64,000 nucleotides of DNA from Gamsiella multidivaricata (Eukaryota; Mortierellomycota; Mortierellomycetes; Mortierellales; Mortierellaceae). Position 1 is the stretch's first letter; the number at the start of each line of letters is the position of its first letter. The position numbers were made by a program, and so were the translations under genes. The notes below the pieces were generated by a model. The model worked only from the letters and a program-made list of their open reading frames with translations, ran no database searches and was not told where the DNA came from. The stretch is from assembly GCF_025024155.1 (NCBI RefSeq), contig NW_026251748.1:186001-250000 (forward strand), written 5' to 3'. This document shows positions 36,049 through 49,667 of this stretch, in pieces.

Positions 36049-37328
36049 ATGGCAGTGTCAACAACGACGACCTCGACATCAGCCGTGTCAGGGACGGGTG
36101 CAGCAGGAGGGGCGACTTCCCAGCACTCCCTTCGACAGCTGGTTCGGGAGCAGATCACAGAGTATTCAAGGCTGACACAATCGTTGTTTGCCTCACTGGA
36201 TGTCTTGGTCGAGGGCAAGGTCGCACCCGTGCCTCCGAACGATATCATGAAGCAGATCGTCCAACTGGACGCGACACTCATGGGTGCTGTTGAGAAGAGT
36301 ACGTTACCAGACGCGCCACACGCAATCCAACAAACAAAAAAAACAAGGGTTGTTTGACAACCTGTGAAAACACGGCCGACAATATGGAAGAATTTAATCA
36401 TATATCTTTTGGCGGGGGAATTTTTTTTTTTTTGTGGATGCTGGATAGTTGAGCTGCACCAGAGGCAACAGCAACGGATCCGACAGGTGCGCGCAGAAAT
36501 CGAGGATCAAAATCGGGCTATTATGGCCGTGATCCAAAGTCTTAGGGATGCGAAGCAAGTCCTCGAGACCTGCCTCGAAGACCAGGATCAGAAACAGGCC
36601 ATCACCGCCGATGCCCGGTCAGGTAAGACCAACTCAACGCTCACACGCACGCACGCACGCACACAGGCTTTCTGTTTGAGGAAAACCCCCAAGGGATTGC
36701 ACTAACCAACCTCTGCTCAACCTCTTCGCTATTATCTTTTGGTTTGCTTGCAGCGGAAGTGTCAGTATCAGAGATAGTCGCATACGCGAACCGCCTGAGC
36801 AACTATACCTCTGCACCTCCAAACTTCAACCCCCAAGACCCGAACCAACCTTTCGAACCCCCTTACCCTCGAGAAGTCAGCATGCGCGCTGGAATCCTCA
36901 ACCAACAACATATCCCCGCCGCCGCCCTCGTCTCCCTCGACGGAAACATCATGCCCGGCACTGCCGGTCAGCCGATTTCTCCACAATCTACCACGGGTAC
37001 CGGTGCCGGTGCTGGTCCTGGTGCTGGTCCTGGCACTGGACCAGGGGATGCACAGGCAATTGTGAACGCGGGAACGAACAATTTACATCGCCTCGCAAAC
37101 GGAGCGCATTTGTTGCCACACGAGTTGGTCGACGAGGACGAGTACGAATCAGGATCGAGTTCTGAAGAAGATGGCTTCTCACTTTACGGAAGGGTCAAGG
37201 CTGAAAGTGATCAACTACAACAGCAGCAACAACAACAGCAGCAGCAGCAACAGGCTCAACAGGATCAACAACAGCAGCAGCAAGAGGAGGAAGATGCCGC
37301 TGATATCTTTGACCTCGATCTCAATTAG
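36049..37328 (+). CDS. MED4: Mediator complex subunit 4
   Basis: Exons 36049-36298, 36449-36622 and 36754-37328 (both introns phase 1) give 332 aa. The N-terminal half is helical (LRQLVREQITEYSRLTQSLF, then QQRIRQVRAEIEDQNRAIMA). The Med4 signature EIVAYANRLSNYTSAPP begins exon 3, followed by PPYPREVSMRAGIL. The subunit sits in the middle module of Mediator and links it to RNA polymerase II. The C-terminal tail has a Gly/Pro run (GTGAGAGPGAGPG) and a Gln tract (about residues 292-317) before the acidic end DAADIFDLDLN. It is convergent with the isoleucyl-tRNA synthetase gene, with 110 bases between the stops. Confidence 0.88.
37204..37284. repeat. CAG/CAA repeat coding for the MED4 Gln tract
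   Basis: Mixed CAA/CAG codons give two Gln blocks separated by AQQD. Their length is likely polymorphic. Confidence 0.85.
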
Positions 37329-37438
37329 ACACCATCATTCTTTCTTGCCACTTGTAAAATAACTCCCTCGAAAATGAAACTATTAAAAAATCTTTTTCTA
37401 TGAATATGTAATCTAGAAACAAACTTACGCTCCCACTT

Positions 37439-41189
<3,751 letters not shown>

Positions 41190-41663
41190 TTGCGGAGTGG
41201 AATGAAAATAAAAGAATAAAAGTGTGGGGATGCTTCAGAGCTAATCAACCCTGATCGATTTATGATCTCGTTGTTGATTTCCTCAGTCCCGTGTCCTTGT
41301 CCCGTGGTCGTTACTGCGCTGACTGGACTCCCGGAATGGAATGTGAAGAGAGAGTGTGGAAGCGGATCAATAGAAGGAGAGCGGCAAGGCGGACAGGCCA
41401 GGACATGGCGGGTGACGGCGAGTCTTGTTTACCTGCTTCCTGTTTCGGAAATGAGAAACAAGGTTCTTTGCCACCAATCTCACGCGTCTTTGACGCGTCC
41501 ACTGCTTCGTGTCCTTACACAAGGCTTCAGCCGAGTGGTTGTGGTCTTTAATAAGGCTATCTAAATCACGTCGCCATAAGCCAATCTCATCGACACGCTC
41601 TTCCTGTTTGATAACTACGATTATGAATTAAGGATCGGGCTTGCTCAGCAAGCCTGTAGAATA

Positions 41664-42194
41664 TTATGGATTGTCAAGCCCAACCAGCTGGCCATAATCC
41701 ACGGCCAAGGTAAGGCCAATGCTCGTCGCCACCTTTAATCTATGTGTGCAATCGAAAGAGCGTTCATGTCTGCAAACTTCTGTGGGCGAGCCAAACCCTG
41801 CGTGCTCTCTTATCCGACTTGTCTTGCTCGAAATACCATTGTCCGTATCGTAGTACTTACTCATGCAACACGGGCGAGTCTATTTCCAGGTACATCATAA
41901 GTAGCTAATCCCTTTCGTGTCAGGAAGCAGTTCGCTGTACAGGGTATCAAACGAGTAAGGAGCAGGCGAGTACCATACAAATTCTAGTATACCACATACC
42001 CATATGGTTCCTTCAAGATCATGTCGCTTTCGGTCGATTCTTGCGTAGCGAATCCATAAGAATCCGCCCATAATGAGCATTACTGGAAATGTCGCGAGAT
42101 AGACGTTGTGACAGATTGAATCAGACGGCGCAAGTGCAAAGAATATGACCGCAAAACGTATTTCATAACAAATGTCTAACCGCTCCTGCTGCAT
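41664..42194 (-). CDS. Possible small membrane protein, three exons
   Basis: Exons 42000-42194, 41861-41904 and 41664-41739 join in phases 0 and 2 through good signals (donor GTATGTGG, acceptor GGATTAG; donor GTAAGTAC, acceptor CACATAG) to give 104 aa. A strongly hydrophobic stretch (YLATFPVMLIMGGFLWIRY) is followed by a basic cluster RIDRKRHDLEG. A moderately hydrophobic, acidic C-terminal part follows (LLMMYLEIDSPVLHE, then LKVATSIGLTLAVDYGQLVG). The start at MQQERLDICYE is uncertain: an alternative upstream reading MDTKGALLIGDFYAAGA lies in another frame and could be a separate exon. No family recognised. The consistent splicing is the main argument that it is a gene. The flanks 41190-41663 and 42195-43120 show nothing else I can support. 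Confidence 0.4.
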
Positions 42195-43120
42195 AAAAGT
42201 CACCGATGAGCAGTGCGCCTTTTGTATCCATCTGCAAGATGTAGATTGATTCGTAAGAGTCGAATACCCGGCCTTTCTTATAAGAGTATGGTGGTTATAG
42301 TGTCCACGATTCGTGCGGGGCATCTCGAGTCTGGAAAGGAAATCACGCTCTTGTATCCAGCCTCAAACGGAGGAAACTTTATTCGTCCCCACTTTTCCTT
42401 CTTCTTCGCTCCCTAGTGAATGAACCTATCTGTTCGCTCTCCTTTGCCCTCCTTCGCTCAAGGCACTACATTTTCATAATACGGAAATAATACATGTACA
42501 GACAGCAACGTGTGTCTCCATATGAAGTTCGCTGAAGGAGCGAAGGGTCAGTGCTCGTCTCTCTTGAAGGAACGAATTAAAACCCCCCTCCCCCCTCCGC
42601 CCTCCCCTCGAGGCGTTACTTGTATCTTTCTCCATTGGCAAGAACGAAAAATAAAGGCTGAGTGCGGGTGTTAGTCGAGCTGGAATGGTTTCTTCAGGCA
42701 TCGATTGCTGCTAATTTGTTCCTGTCGATCTCTTTGCTTGATGGCTATTGTTTGTATACTCTGATGAAAATGATCGAAAGTATGAGAGTGAGAAAAGCGA
42801 CGAGACTTACCTTTCTTTTGGCGCTCATCAGGCGCCAGGTAATAGTTCTCAGGACATGTGCGCTTATATGTTCTTGCATCGCTCGACACAATGTACGCAC
42901 ATTGCTATCGTAGTCCTCGTCAATTTCTCCATTGTCCTGGACCGATTTTTAAGAGCGTCCGTGCGGTTTTGCCACTAAGGCCCTCGTATCTCTTCAACTC
43001 TGCAAAGTACAGAGCAATGTAGAAAAGTACAAGAGAAAGCAATGACGACTTTATTGTGGTCTCGCTCACAAAAACGACAAATTGACGAACAACTCCAGAA
43101 TAATAGATACACTGACGCGC

Positions 43121-44380
43121 TTAGCACTGGGCATCCGAAGCTTTGGTGTTGAGAATCAAAGCAACGATAAGACCATACAAAGCCAACACCTCAGCGAAAA
43201 TCAGGACGAGAATCATTCCTGTGAAGAGTCGTGGCTGTTGAGCAGAGGCGCGGACACCAGCATCACCAACAATACCGACAGCGAAACCAGCAGCCATTCC
43301 GGCAAGACCGACACTCAATCCAGCGCCCAACTGAATGAAGCCAGCGTACAGCGACATTGTTTGGGAAACTATTTGGAAATTGAATGTTGACATTCGAGAG
43401 TTAAGTTAATGACTAAGGAAGATATTTTTGAGAGATGCTTTCCAGCAAGGTCTACCCGGTAGAGAATCACTTACATCCGTTTCCGATCAGCACAGACACG
43501 ACCAGTCCGTAAATACCGATAATACCGGCCATAATAATGGGGACGACACCCTTCATAATCAAGTCAGGGCGGAGAACACCCATGGAGGTGAGACCAACAC
43601 CAGACTTGGCAGTACCGTACGCAGCTCCGAAGCCTACATATTCAGAAAGGATGAAAATGTTAGTGTGTCTACCGTGATCCTGAACGCTTTCAGGGACTTT
43701 TTCTCTTCCTGGTAAGAGCAGCGTAGCCGTGAGTTGATACCCAGCGTGTATGAATCCAAGAGCATCGTTTGGGCATCCACTGTTTAGGTTCAGTAACGCA
43801 GGTCCTTCGGTCATATCTCCCATCTGACGCCTGCATAATCCATTTTTTTGGCCCCTTTCTCCCGAAAATGGACCTGTAAGCGCGCAAAACTCAATAACAG
43901 GTCCTATGATCACACCTTGCCCAGCGTCAGATCACGCGCCCTGAATGCATGTTCGTTGAATGGCACATGTCGCCGGGGTAGACGGTAGCAGCAGACTGTG
44001 TTTGTGGGCCTGTCTTGTCTCCTTAAACTCGCTGTTGTAAAAGCTGTATGGATGCGCTTGTGGTGGCTGCAGAATCCATTATATGCTCTAAAAAATATCT
44101 CTCCATTTGCCCTGATCGGTGGCCCACCTGTCGTTGGTGGTTGTTGTGTGGGTACTGCTTATTGAGGAAGTGGAAAGGAGAGTAGCACTTACAGCAAAAG
44201 ACGATTGCGCTGGTGGCACCCATGACTCCAAAGAAGGGGGAGTACACAGGGCTAATAAGAGAACGATGGAACAAGACACAGCATGTTAATGCAATGTCCT
44301 GCTGTGAATAGACACGGCCCCTGAGGTGCTCTTCTGGGCTCAAGCAGTTACCAGTATTCAGTAGCGACGAGAGCAGACAT
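43121..44380 (-). CDS. VMA3: V-type H+-ATPase proteolipid subunit c
   Basis: Four exons from the start: 44352-44380, 44193-44251, 43475-43633, 43121-43368 (164 aa; yeast Vma3 has 160). The protein starts [20 protein letters not shown] and contains [14 protein letters not shown] in helix 2. Helix 4 carries the proton-binding glutamate in [16 protein letters not shown]. The two-fold internal duplication of the family is visible ([12 protein letters not shown] and [16 protein letters not shown]). It forms the rotor ring of the vacuolar proton pump. The first exon is only 29 nt. The upstream region 44381-44849 shows no gene. Confidence 0.95.
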
Positions 44381-44849
44381 TGTGGTATATGGTTATGGAT
44401 ATGGTGGCTATTGGTGGTCGTGGTTGTGGGTGATGATGTTTTGGAAAGAGAGTAAGGAGCTGGCGAGGCAAAGATCGATTCTGACAACGTCATGAGAACA
44501 ACCGCACGTGATGCCCTAGAACTAGCCCGTTATTTTTGATGAATCCGGCAGGAAATCCATGTAAAGCACTGCAGGCTGCACAAGCTATAGATTTCCGGAT
44601 GGGTTGTCAAACGCTGGTTTCGTTTTGACTCGATGTCCCAGTCCAAAACGGGTTGCGAATGTGCAGGAGTTGGATTGACGATTGTCGTGGTTGAATAAAC
44701 CGGGGCCCGTCTATTGTGGCCTAGAGCGAGATCATAAAATACGCAAAAAATTACCATTGGGTATGGTAGTTGAATAAGACCGGCTGTCAGAGAGATTTAC
44801 GTCAAAAGAGACAGATGAGGGTACCAGAGGTACCGGGTGTCTGGGGCCT

Positions 44850-44923
44850 CGCTCCCGGGTGGGCTTGAACCACCAACCTCCTGATTAACAGTCAGACGCG
44901 CTAACCAATTGCGCCACGGAAGC
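44850..44923 (-). tRNA. tRNA-Asn(GTT)
   Basis: A full cloverleaf can be drawn on the minus strand. The acceptor stem GCTTCCG pairs with CGGGAGC with one T-G pair. The A box is TGGCGCAATTGG, the anticodon loop CTGTTAA gives GTT, and the B box is GGTTCAAGC. No intron. A T4 stretch at 44804-44807 lies downstream and could terminate Pol III. The LINE repeat nest begins about 115 bases upstream of its 5' end. Confidence 0.95.
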
Positions 44924-45021
44924 TATCCAGATCGGGACCTTAGCCGGAACCCGAAACTCAAAGTTTTTCATAGAATATTTATTCGCGATAATCCAACCCA
45001 TGTGCTTCAGGAACGAGCTGT

Positions 45022-45039
45022 CCTGGCCCCCACTGTGGG
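45022..45039. repeat. Left flank repeat of the LINE nest, possible old target-site duplication
   Basis: CCTGGCCCCCACTGTGGG here corresponds to CCTGGCCCACTGTGGG at 47408-47423, differing only in the C count. The right copy directly follows a poly(A)-like tail, as expected of a target-site duplication bounding the whole block. Confidence 0.45.
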
Positions 45040-45126
45040 CTAAGAAGGATGGGCGGAGGTGGGCTGGTGCCAAAGTCCATGGTAGAGAAGTGGAAACAGC
45101 TTTACAAGACTATGGGAACGATTGCA

Positions 45127-45211
45127 GCAATTGTGGTGAAGATCGTGCTCATGGGGATTTATGTTAATAAAAAAAAAAAAAAAAAAAAAAAGCAATTGTG
45201 GTGAAGATCGT
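45127..45211 (+). mobile_element. 45-bp LINE 3' stub with perfect 20-bp target-site duplication
   Basis: GCAATTGTGGTGAAGATCGT occurs at 45127-45146 and 45192-45211. Between them lie about 22 bases of element 3' end (GCTCATGGGGATTTATG then TTAAT) and an A run. Including the last four bases of the left duplication (TCGT), 30 bases are identical to the element end at 46941-46970, so the 5' junction shows 4-bp microhomology. Confidence 0.85.
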
Positions 45212-45270
45212 CCAGGCGGTGGAGATATGACGCTACTGTCAAACAGGAGAAGACCTTAGGCATAGTCTTG

Positions 45271-45908
45271 GTGAGCAAACAGGCGATGAAAACGCATTTT
45301 CAGCACTACGGAACGAATTGCAACGTACATGGTACACCGCTTTGTGAAGGCCATTGAAGAGATCGGGCGGACTGAGATCTGGAACAGAAGATGCAAAGTC
45401 ACCGTCGACTGGGAACGTAAACATGGGATCACTGCTGTGAGCAAACGCGCCCGGGGACGCAACTGTGTTGGAGAGCACAGACATAGCAGCAATGATTTTA
45501 TGGGATCTACCCTGAGGCAACGACAAGCACCCGATGGGAAAGAAATCAACGACACCGCGGATGAGAGGGTGCTGCGGTATTATTTTGGACAACAGCGTTT
45601 GGACGTGATGGAGCGGCTGGGAGGATGCCGCTTCTATAAAATGTCAGAGGACCGTGGCTAAAGGATGACCTTCGCGCACAACAGGCTACGTAGGGAGCAG
45701 GAGCCTTTGGCACGCCACTCATGCGGTTGTAGATTATGAAACCAAGGATCCGTCGCGGCACTAGTCGGGGCGAGCAGTACGCTGCTTATTTTCTGTCCCA
45801 CCTTTAGGACTCCTTCAGACCATAGTTAATAAGTCCCATGTCTATGAGGGTTCTCGTTAATAAAAAAAAATAAAAAAAATAAAAAAAAGTGAGCAAACAG
45901 GCGATGAA
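45271..45908 (+). mobile_element. 5'-truncated LINE insertion of about 600 bp with perfect 20-bp target-site duplication
   Basis: GTGAGCAAACAGGCGATGAA is found at 45271-45290 and 45889-45908. The insert (45291-45888) carries the C-terminal coding remnant (IEEIGRTEIWNRRCKVTVDW, then RVLRYYFGQQRLDVMERLGG), a 3' UTR of about 200 bases and an A-rich tail interrupted by T. Removing the insert rejoins the older copy so that SKQAMKKRHPDTYQTDMCRR reads continuously. Confidence 0.85.
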
Positions 45909-46182
45909 GAAACGACATCCAGATACCTACCAAACGGATATGTGTCGTAGGTATGAAAGGGAAGCAGAGACGAACGATCATCTTTGGCGTCGTTCAGCTA
46001 CCTTGTGCAACCAGCGACAAGAGTGGAGGGATGCGGTGGAGGAGGTGGAGTTGAATGGATATCGTGCATGAAGACAGGCAGTGCGAAAATGGGAACAGGA
46101 GAGAGAGGAGGCCGAACGGAAGGACAACCCCTTCACTGCGACTTGTCCCAACTTCTCGGCAACAGGAACGAAGGCTATCTGG

Positions 46183-46281
46183 GAGTCAATGCAGTGGATC
46201 CTTTTTTTTTTTTTTTTATTGACGCCAGATCCCCCCAGGCGTGCAGGCGTGCCACAGGCTGCGAGTCAATGCAGTGGATCC
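46183..46281 (-). mobile_element. 61-bp reverse-oriented retroelement stub with perfect 19-bp target-site duplication
   Basis: GAGTCAATGCAGTGGATCC flanks the insert at 46183-46201 and 46263-46281. The insert begins with 16 T, so it is a poly(A)-tailed element in minus orientation, and then reads ATTGACGCCAGATCCCCCC plus a GC-rich remainder. The 3' end differs from the plus-strand LINE tails, so a second element family is involved. Confidence 0.8.
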
Positions 46282-46940
46282 AGGGGACGGCGGAAAGACG
46301 AGAGACATATCACGTTGCGGAAGGAGAGGCACCGAAGAGTGATACGGATTGGGAGGTCAAGGAGTTATACCGAGGTTTGGTGCCAACGAGACTCATTGAG
46401 ACCTGGAAACAGCTATTTACCACCACCAAGTGGATTGCGACGATCATGGTGACAAAGTTCGTGAGCAGGATCGAAGAGTTTGGCAGGACCAAGATATGGA
46501 ACAAACGATGCGAGGACACTGTCGCCTGGGAAAAATCAGTTGGAATCACCTTCATGAGCAAACGCGCCGGAGGACGCAACGGTGATCGGGAACACCAACG
46601 TAGTGTTGGTGATTTCTCTGATTTGAAAGGGAGACGGTTACTTGCAGCGGAGATCCAGGAAGGTAGACGGACCGCGGATTATAGGGTGCTGCAGCATTGT
46701 TTGGGGCGAGGGAAGTTGGACATAATGGAGGGTTTATTCGGTTTAAAAACAACTTTATTAACATTGGATCTGGATTAGGAGACGTGTATCGCGCAACAGG
46801 TCACGTAGGAGTTAGGTTAGGCTAGCTATGCGACATGGGTTATGAATTTGACGCCTCAAGCCAACATAGTTGGTAGGGGATGCGGCTCTGCCGTGCATGG
46901 AAGGCATCTATGGCTTCAAGGCCTTTGCGAACCATGCGTC

Positions 46941-46979
46941 TCGTGCTCATGGGGATTTATGTTAATAAAAAAAAAAAAA
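46941..46979 (+). mobile_element. 3' end and poly(A) tail of a LINE copy inside the nest
   Basis: The element end GTGCTCATGGGGATTTATG, then TTAAT and an A run, is followed at once by ATAGTCGTGGTGAGCAAACG. That is the same internal LINE motif at which the insertion at 45271 occurred. Confidence 0.7.
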
Positions 46980-47407
46980 TAGTCGTGGTGAGCAAACGTG
47001 TTTTGGAAGGCGCCGAGCGTGGGACCTCCGGTGTAGCGGGCGGCGCAGGTAGCCGTGGAGTTGCCTCTGGACGATCTCAACGGCAGGAGTCAGCATCGAA
47101 CACGCAACAGCTATCAAGGACGGCGGACGAACGGTTGCTGAATCAGTATCAGGGTTGTTTGGGATTGGACGTGATGGAGGGAACGAAAGGGCTGAAGTTC
47201 CTAAAGACGCCACGGGCACAACAGGTCGCGTTAGCGAGCAAGACACGTACGGCACTTGCTCATGCGGTCAGCGATTATGAAACCAGGACATCTGTGTCGG
47301 GATGGATGTAGCTATGCTGCTTATAGAAGACGTTATGGAGCACAGCCTCTGTGGACTACAAATCCCATGTCGTTGAGGATCTTTGTTAGTAAATAGATAT
47401 AAAAAAA

Positions 47408-47502
47408 CCTGGCCCACTGTGGGTCCCAATACTGCGGATCGAACGCCACTGGACCGCCTGTGGGGAATGAGGAAGATACTCTATCCATTATGGCCGTCTT
47501 CA
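47408..47502 (-). other. tRNA-like sequence with A-box and B-box resemblance
   Basis: On the minus strand a TAATGGATAGAG D-arm-like element (47479-47490) and a GTTCGATCC B-box-like element (47436-47444) are spaced as in tRNA genes. The acceptor ends do not pair convincingly and the T stem is only about 3 bp, so it is at best a tRNA pseudogene or SINE head. The rest of 47503-47762 shows no gene. Confidence 0.3.
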
Positions 47503-47762
47503 GCATTTAACATGCTAATGAGGCATGGCAATTGTTGCGCAAATTAATGTAGAACTGGGGAACGCGACCTGTCTTACGGCGACTGAAGCGGATCGTTGCT
47601 AGTTAGGTTTAAATATTAATAGCATTCTTGCTAGATTGAGTGGGCAAAATAACAACAAGAATAACATGAACAAGGAGAAGAACACGGAAAATGATAAGGG
47701 CAAGGTCCTTGATGGGAATGAAGTAGATGTTTTTTGCGCTTTTTTTATTTCTCTCATTTGCT

Positions 47763-49667
47763 TCACAAAATTCCACTGTCCTTCAGCGCATTCTGTAAAA
47801 TTGTTTCCTTGACGGCCGCAAACACGAGTCTAAAAGAGAATGGTTATTACAAAAAAATAAAAAATAAAAAGTGTTAGCAATCTACTCCTTCCGCAGTTTG
47901 TCCGTTTTCCCCTGCAATGTATGTACGTGCTTACCGAATCTACGAGGTCAAAGAAAAATACAAATACATAGTACACGAAAAACCGTTAATAGCCGCAGAA
48001 TAATTAGAGCATCATGTATTAAAGTGAAACGAGGTCAAGAACAAACAAAGTTGTATGCCTACGTTTAAAGTATCCGTTGCTTGAGTCATGCTACCATGAA
48101 TAGTAGACCAATGGGCAGAATAGGTCGTGTTGAGGTCAGAGAGTGCTCCTTTCAGCCGCCACAACAACATAAAATCGCCCGTGTAGGACACTTACTGTGG
48201 GTATATGTGGAGGCGGGCTCGGTTAGTCTGAGTGAACCGCCAGAGAATGTACTTTGCTGCCTTGCTGATATCTGGACCGCCTGTGTAGTCCGAAAAAAAT
48301 TTCTCCAGCGGTACCTTGGGCAGTTTGGCTGCAAACAAGTCGATTTTGTTCATGAATAGGATGATAGATGTCCGCAAGAACCAGCGACTGTTAATAACTG
48401 ACTCGAACAACACAAGACTTTCGGCCATGCGGTTCTATTGAAACAAGGAAACAAGGTTGCGGAGGTTTAGTTTCCATTGTACCGAATTGAAAGCATAGAG
48501 CATACAAAAACAAACATGTTGCTACCTGTCCTGATTCCTCAAGCAAAACTTGATCGTACTCGCTTAGCGCAACACAAAAGATGATAGAGGTCACTGCTTC
48601 AAAGCAGTGAATCCACTTTTTCCTCTCTGATCGCTGTCCCCCAACGTCAAACATGCTATAGCCGCAATCAAGAATGGATGTGTTAGTATAACTAGACTGG
48701 GAATGCACACCACTGTATGCATCAATCGAGGATATCACAGGCAAAGACAGAAACAGGCGACTTACTGTATGCTGAGCTGGCCCATGTTAAACCGTGTCTC
48801 CGAAATGCCTGTTGTTTTGGACCTCGACCGCAAAACATCCTGTACACTTGGCGTATAGTCGTCTGCGCCTATCCTGCGGACCTGGCTGAAAAAACTATGA
48901 AGCAGAAAGACAGAGAGCGAGAAAAGTTTTGTTTGTAAGACTAGGGGAGGGTCAACGTGCGTGAGAGCAGCAGAGCAATTGACGCTCCATTTTCTCTGTT
49001 GTCATACTGTCTTAGTGTAATATTCGCTGCATAAAGATGAAAACAAATCGAATGCGCGGAAGGTGGAAACAAACAGAACACAGTAAATGGGAACCTTACT
49101 ATGGTGCAGAGTCCATAATGTAAAATTCGCTGGATCGTTCCATACACGTTGCAGTGATCGGGTCGTGGTAGAGAGAGTCAATCGCATTAACAATGTCTGC
49201 GCTCAGCGTGAAGTAAGGGTCGGCATCCACGCGGTAGTCGAGGATGCAGTCCGCCATGATCCTGTTCTCGGGCTTCATGGGCTCGAGCCGCAGCTTCTCC
49301 ATTGCAAGGACCAGCGACTGCGCAGAGTCAACCAGGTTCTTGTAGATGGTCAGCCTGTACGTGGCGAGCTCCTCTCTACTGTATCCGCCCTGATGGATGA
49401 CCTTCATCTGCTTCACAATGGTCGACTTGCCAGACTCTCCACTCCCTACAAATAGTGCGCCAAGGGTTAAAGGGGGAGTTAGGGTTGGGACATGTAGATA
49501 AATTATGCCATTGTAGCACTGATCCAAAATAAATGTAAACGTTTATTACCGAGCAGCAAGATCTTGCATTCCTTCTTTAACCGCCTGTTGTCGTCTTCTA
49601 GGCCACGGTCAATGGTCTGACTGATTTCCTTTTGCTCTTTTTCCTCTGCTGACAGACACAAACCCAT
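47763..49667 (-). CDS. Heterotrimeric G-protein alpha subunit, fungal group III type
   Basis: Eight exons from the start: 49550-49667, 49100-49445, 48766-48894, 48526-48655, 48196-48434, 48063-48090, 47935-47939 (5 nt), 47763-47829. They give 353 aa, the standard length. The N-terminus MGLCLS fits myristoylation at Gly2 and palmitoylation at Cys4. Nucleotide-binding motifs: GSGESGKST (P-loop), [12 protein letters not shown] (switch I with its Arg), [12 protein letters not shown] (switch II with catalytic Gln), FMNKIDLF and TQATDT. The C-terminus [14 protein letters not shown] matches the fungal group III subunits that feed the cAMP-PKA pathway. It has Ser rather than Cys at position -4, so it should not be a pertussis toxin substrate. 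The micro-exon is required to keep frame between TLN and RLVFAAV. Confidence 0.93.
47935..47939 (-). other. 5-nt micro-exon (ATTCG) of the G-alpha gene
   Basis: Minus-strand context is CTCGTAG, then ATTCG, then GTAAGCACG. Exon 6 ends in phase 0 at Asn (AAC). ATTCG plus the first A of the last exon gives Ile-Arg, producing [17 protein letters not shown], the conserved G-alpha sequence. Direct joining of exons 6 and 8 would frameshift. The flanking introns are 123 and 105 bp. Confidence 0.88.

Larger units (their letters stand above)
45040..47407 (+). mobile_element. Composite of decayed non-LTR retrotransposon (LINE) copies
   Basis: At least three mutually homologous, stop-ridden copies lie in plus orientation. 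Shared elements are a WKQL block (45092-45103 and 46411-46422), a segment GRTxIWNxRC..TVxWE (45367-45412 and 46480-46533), a GITxxSKR motif, a C-terminal RTADxRxL...LDxMEG motif (in three copies), similar 3' UTR pieces and tails of the form TTAATAAA plus poly(A). A fragment CRRYEREAETNDHLWRRSA (about 45943-45999) resembles the Cys/His end of LINE ORF2 proteins. No copy has an intact reverse transcriptase, so all are 5'-truncated. Family assignment is inferred from poly(A) tails, truncation and target-site duplications rather than from a polymerase domain. Confidence 0.7.

Noticed and set aside
45984..46778. 264-codon plus ORF in the repeat block as a gene
   Set aside because: It crosses a target-site duplication and a reverse-oriented poly(T) insert, so its length is accidental.
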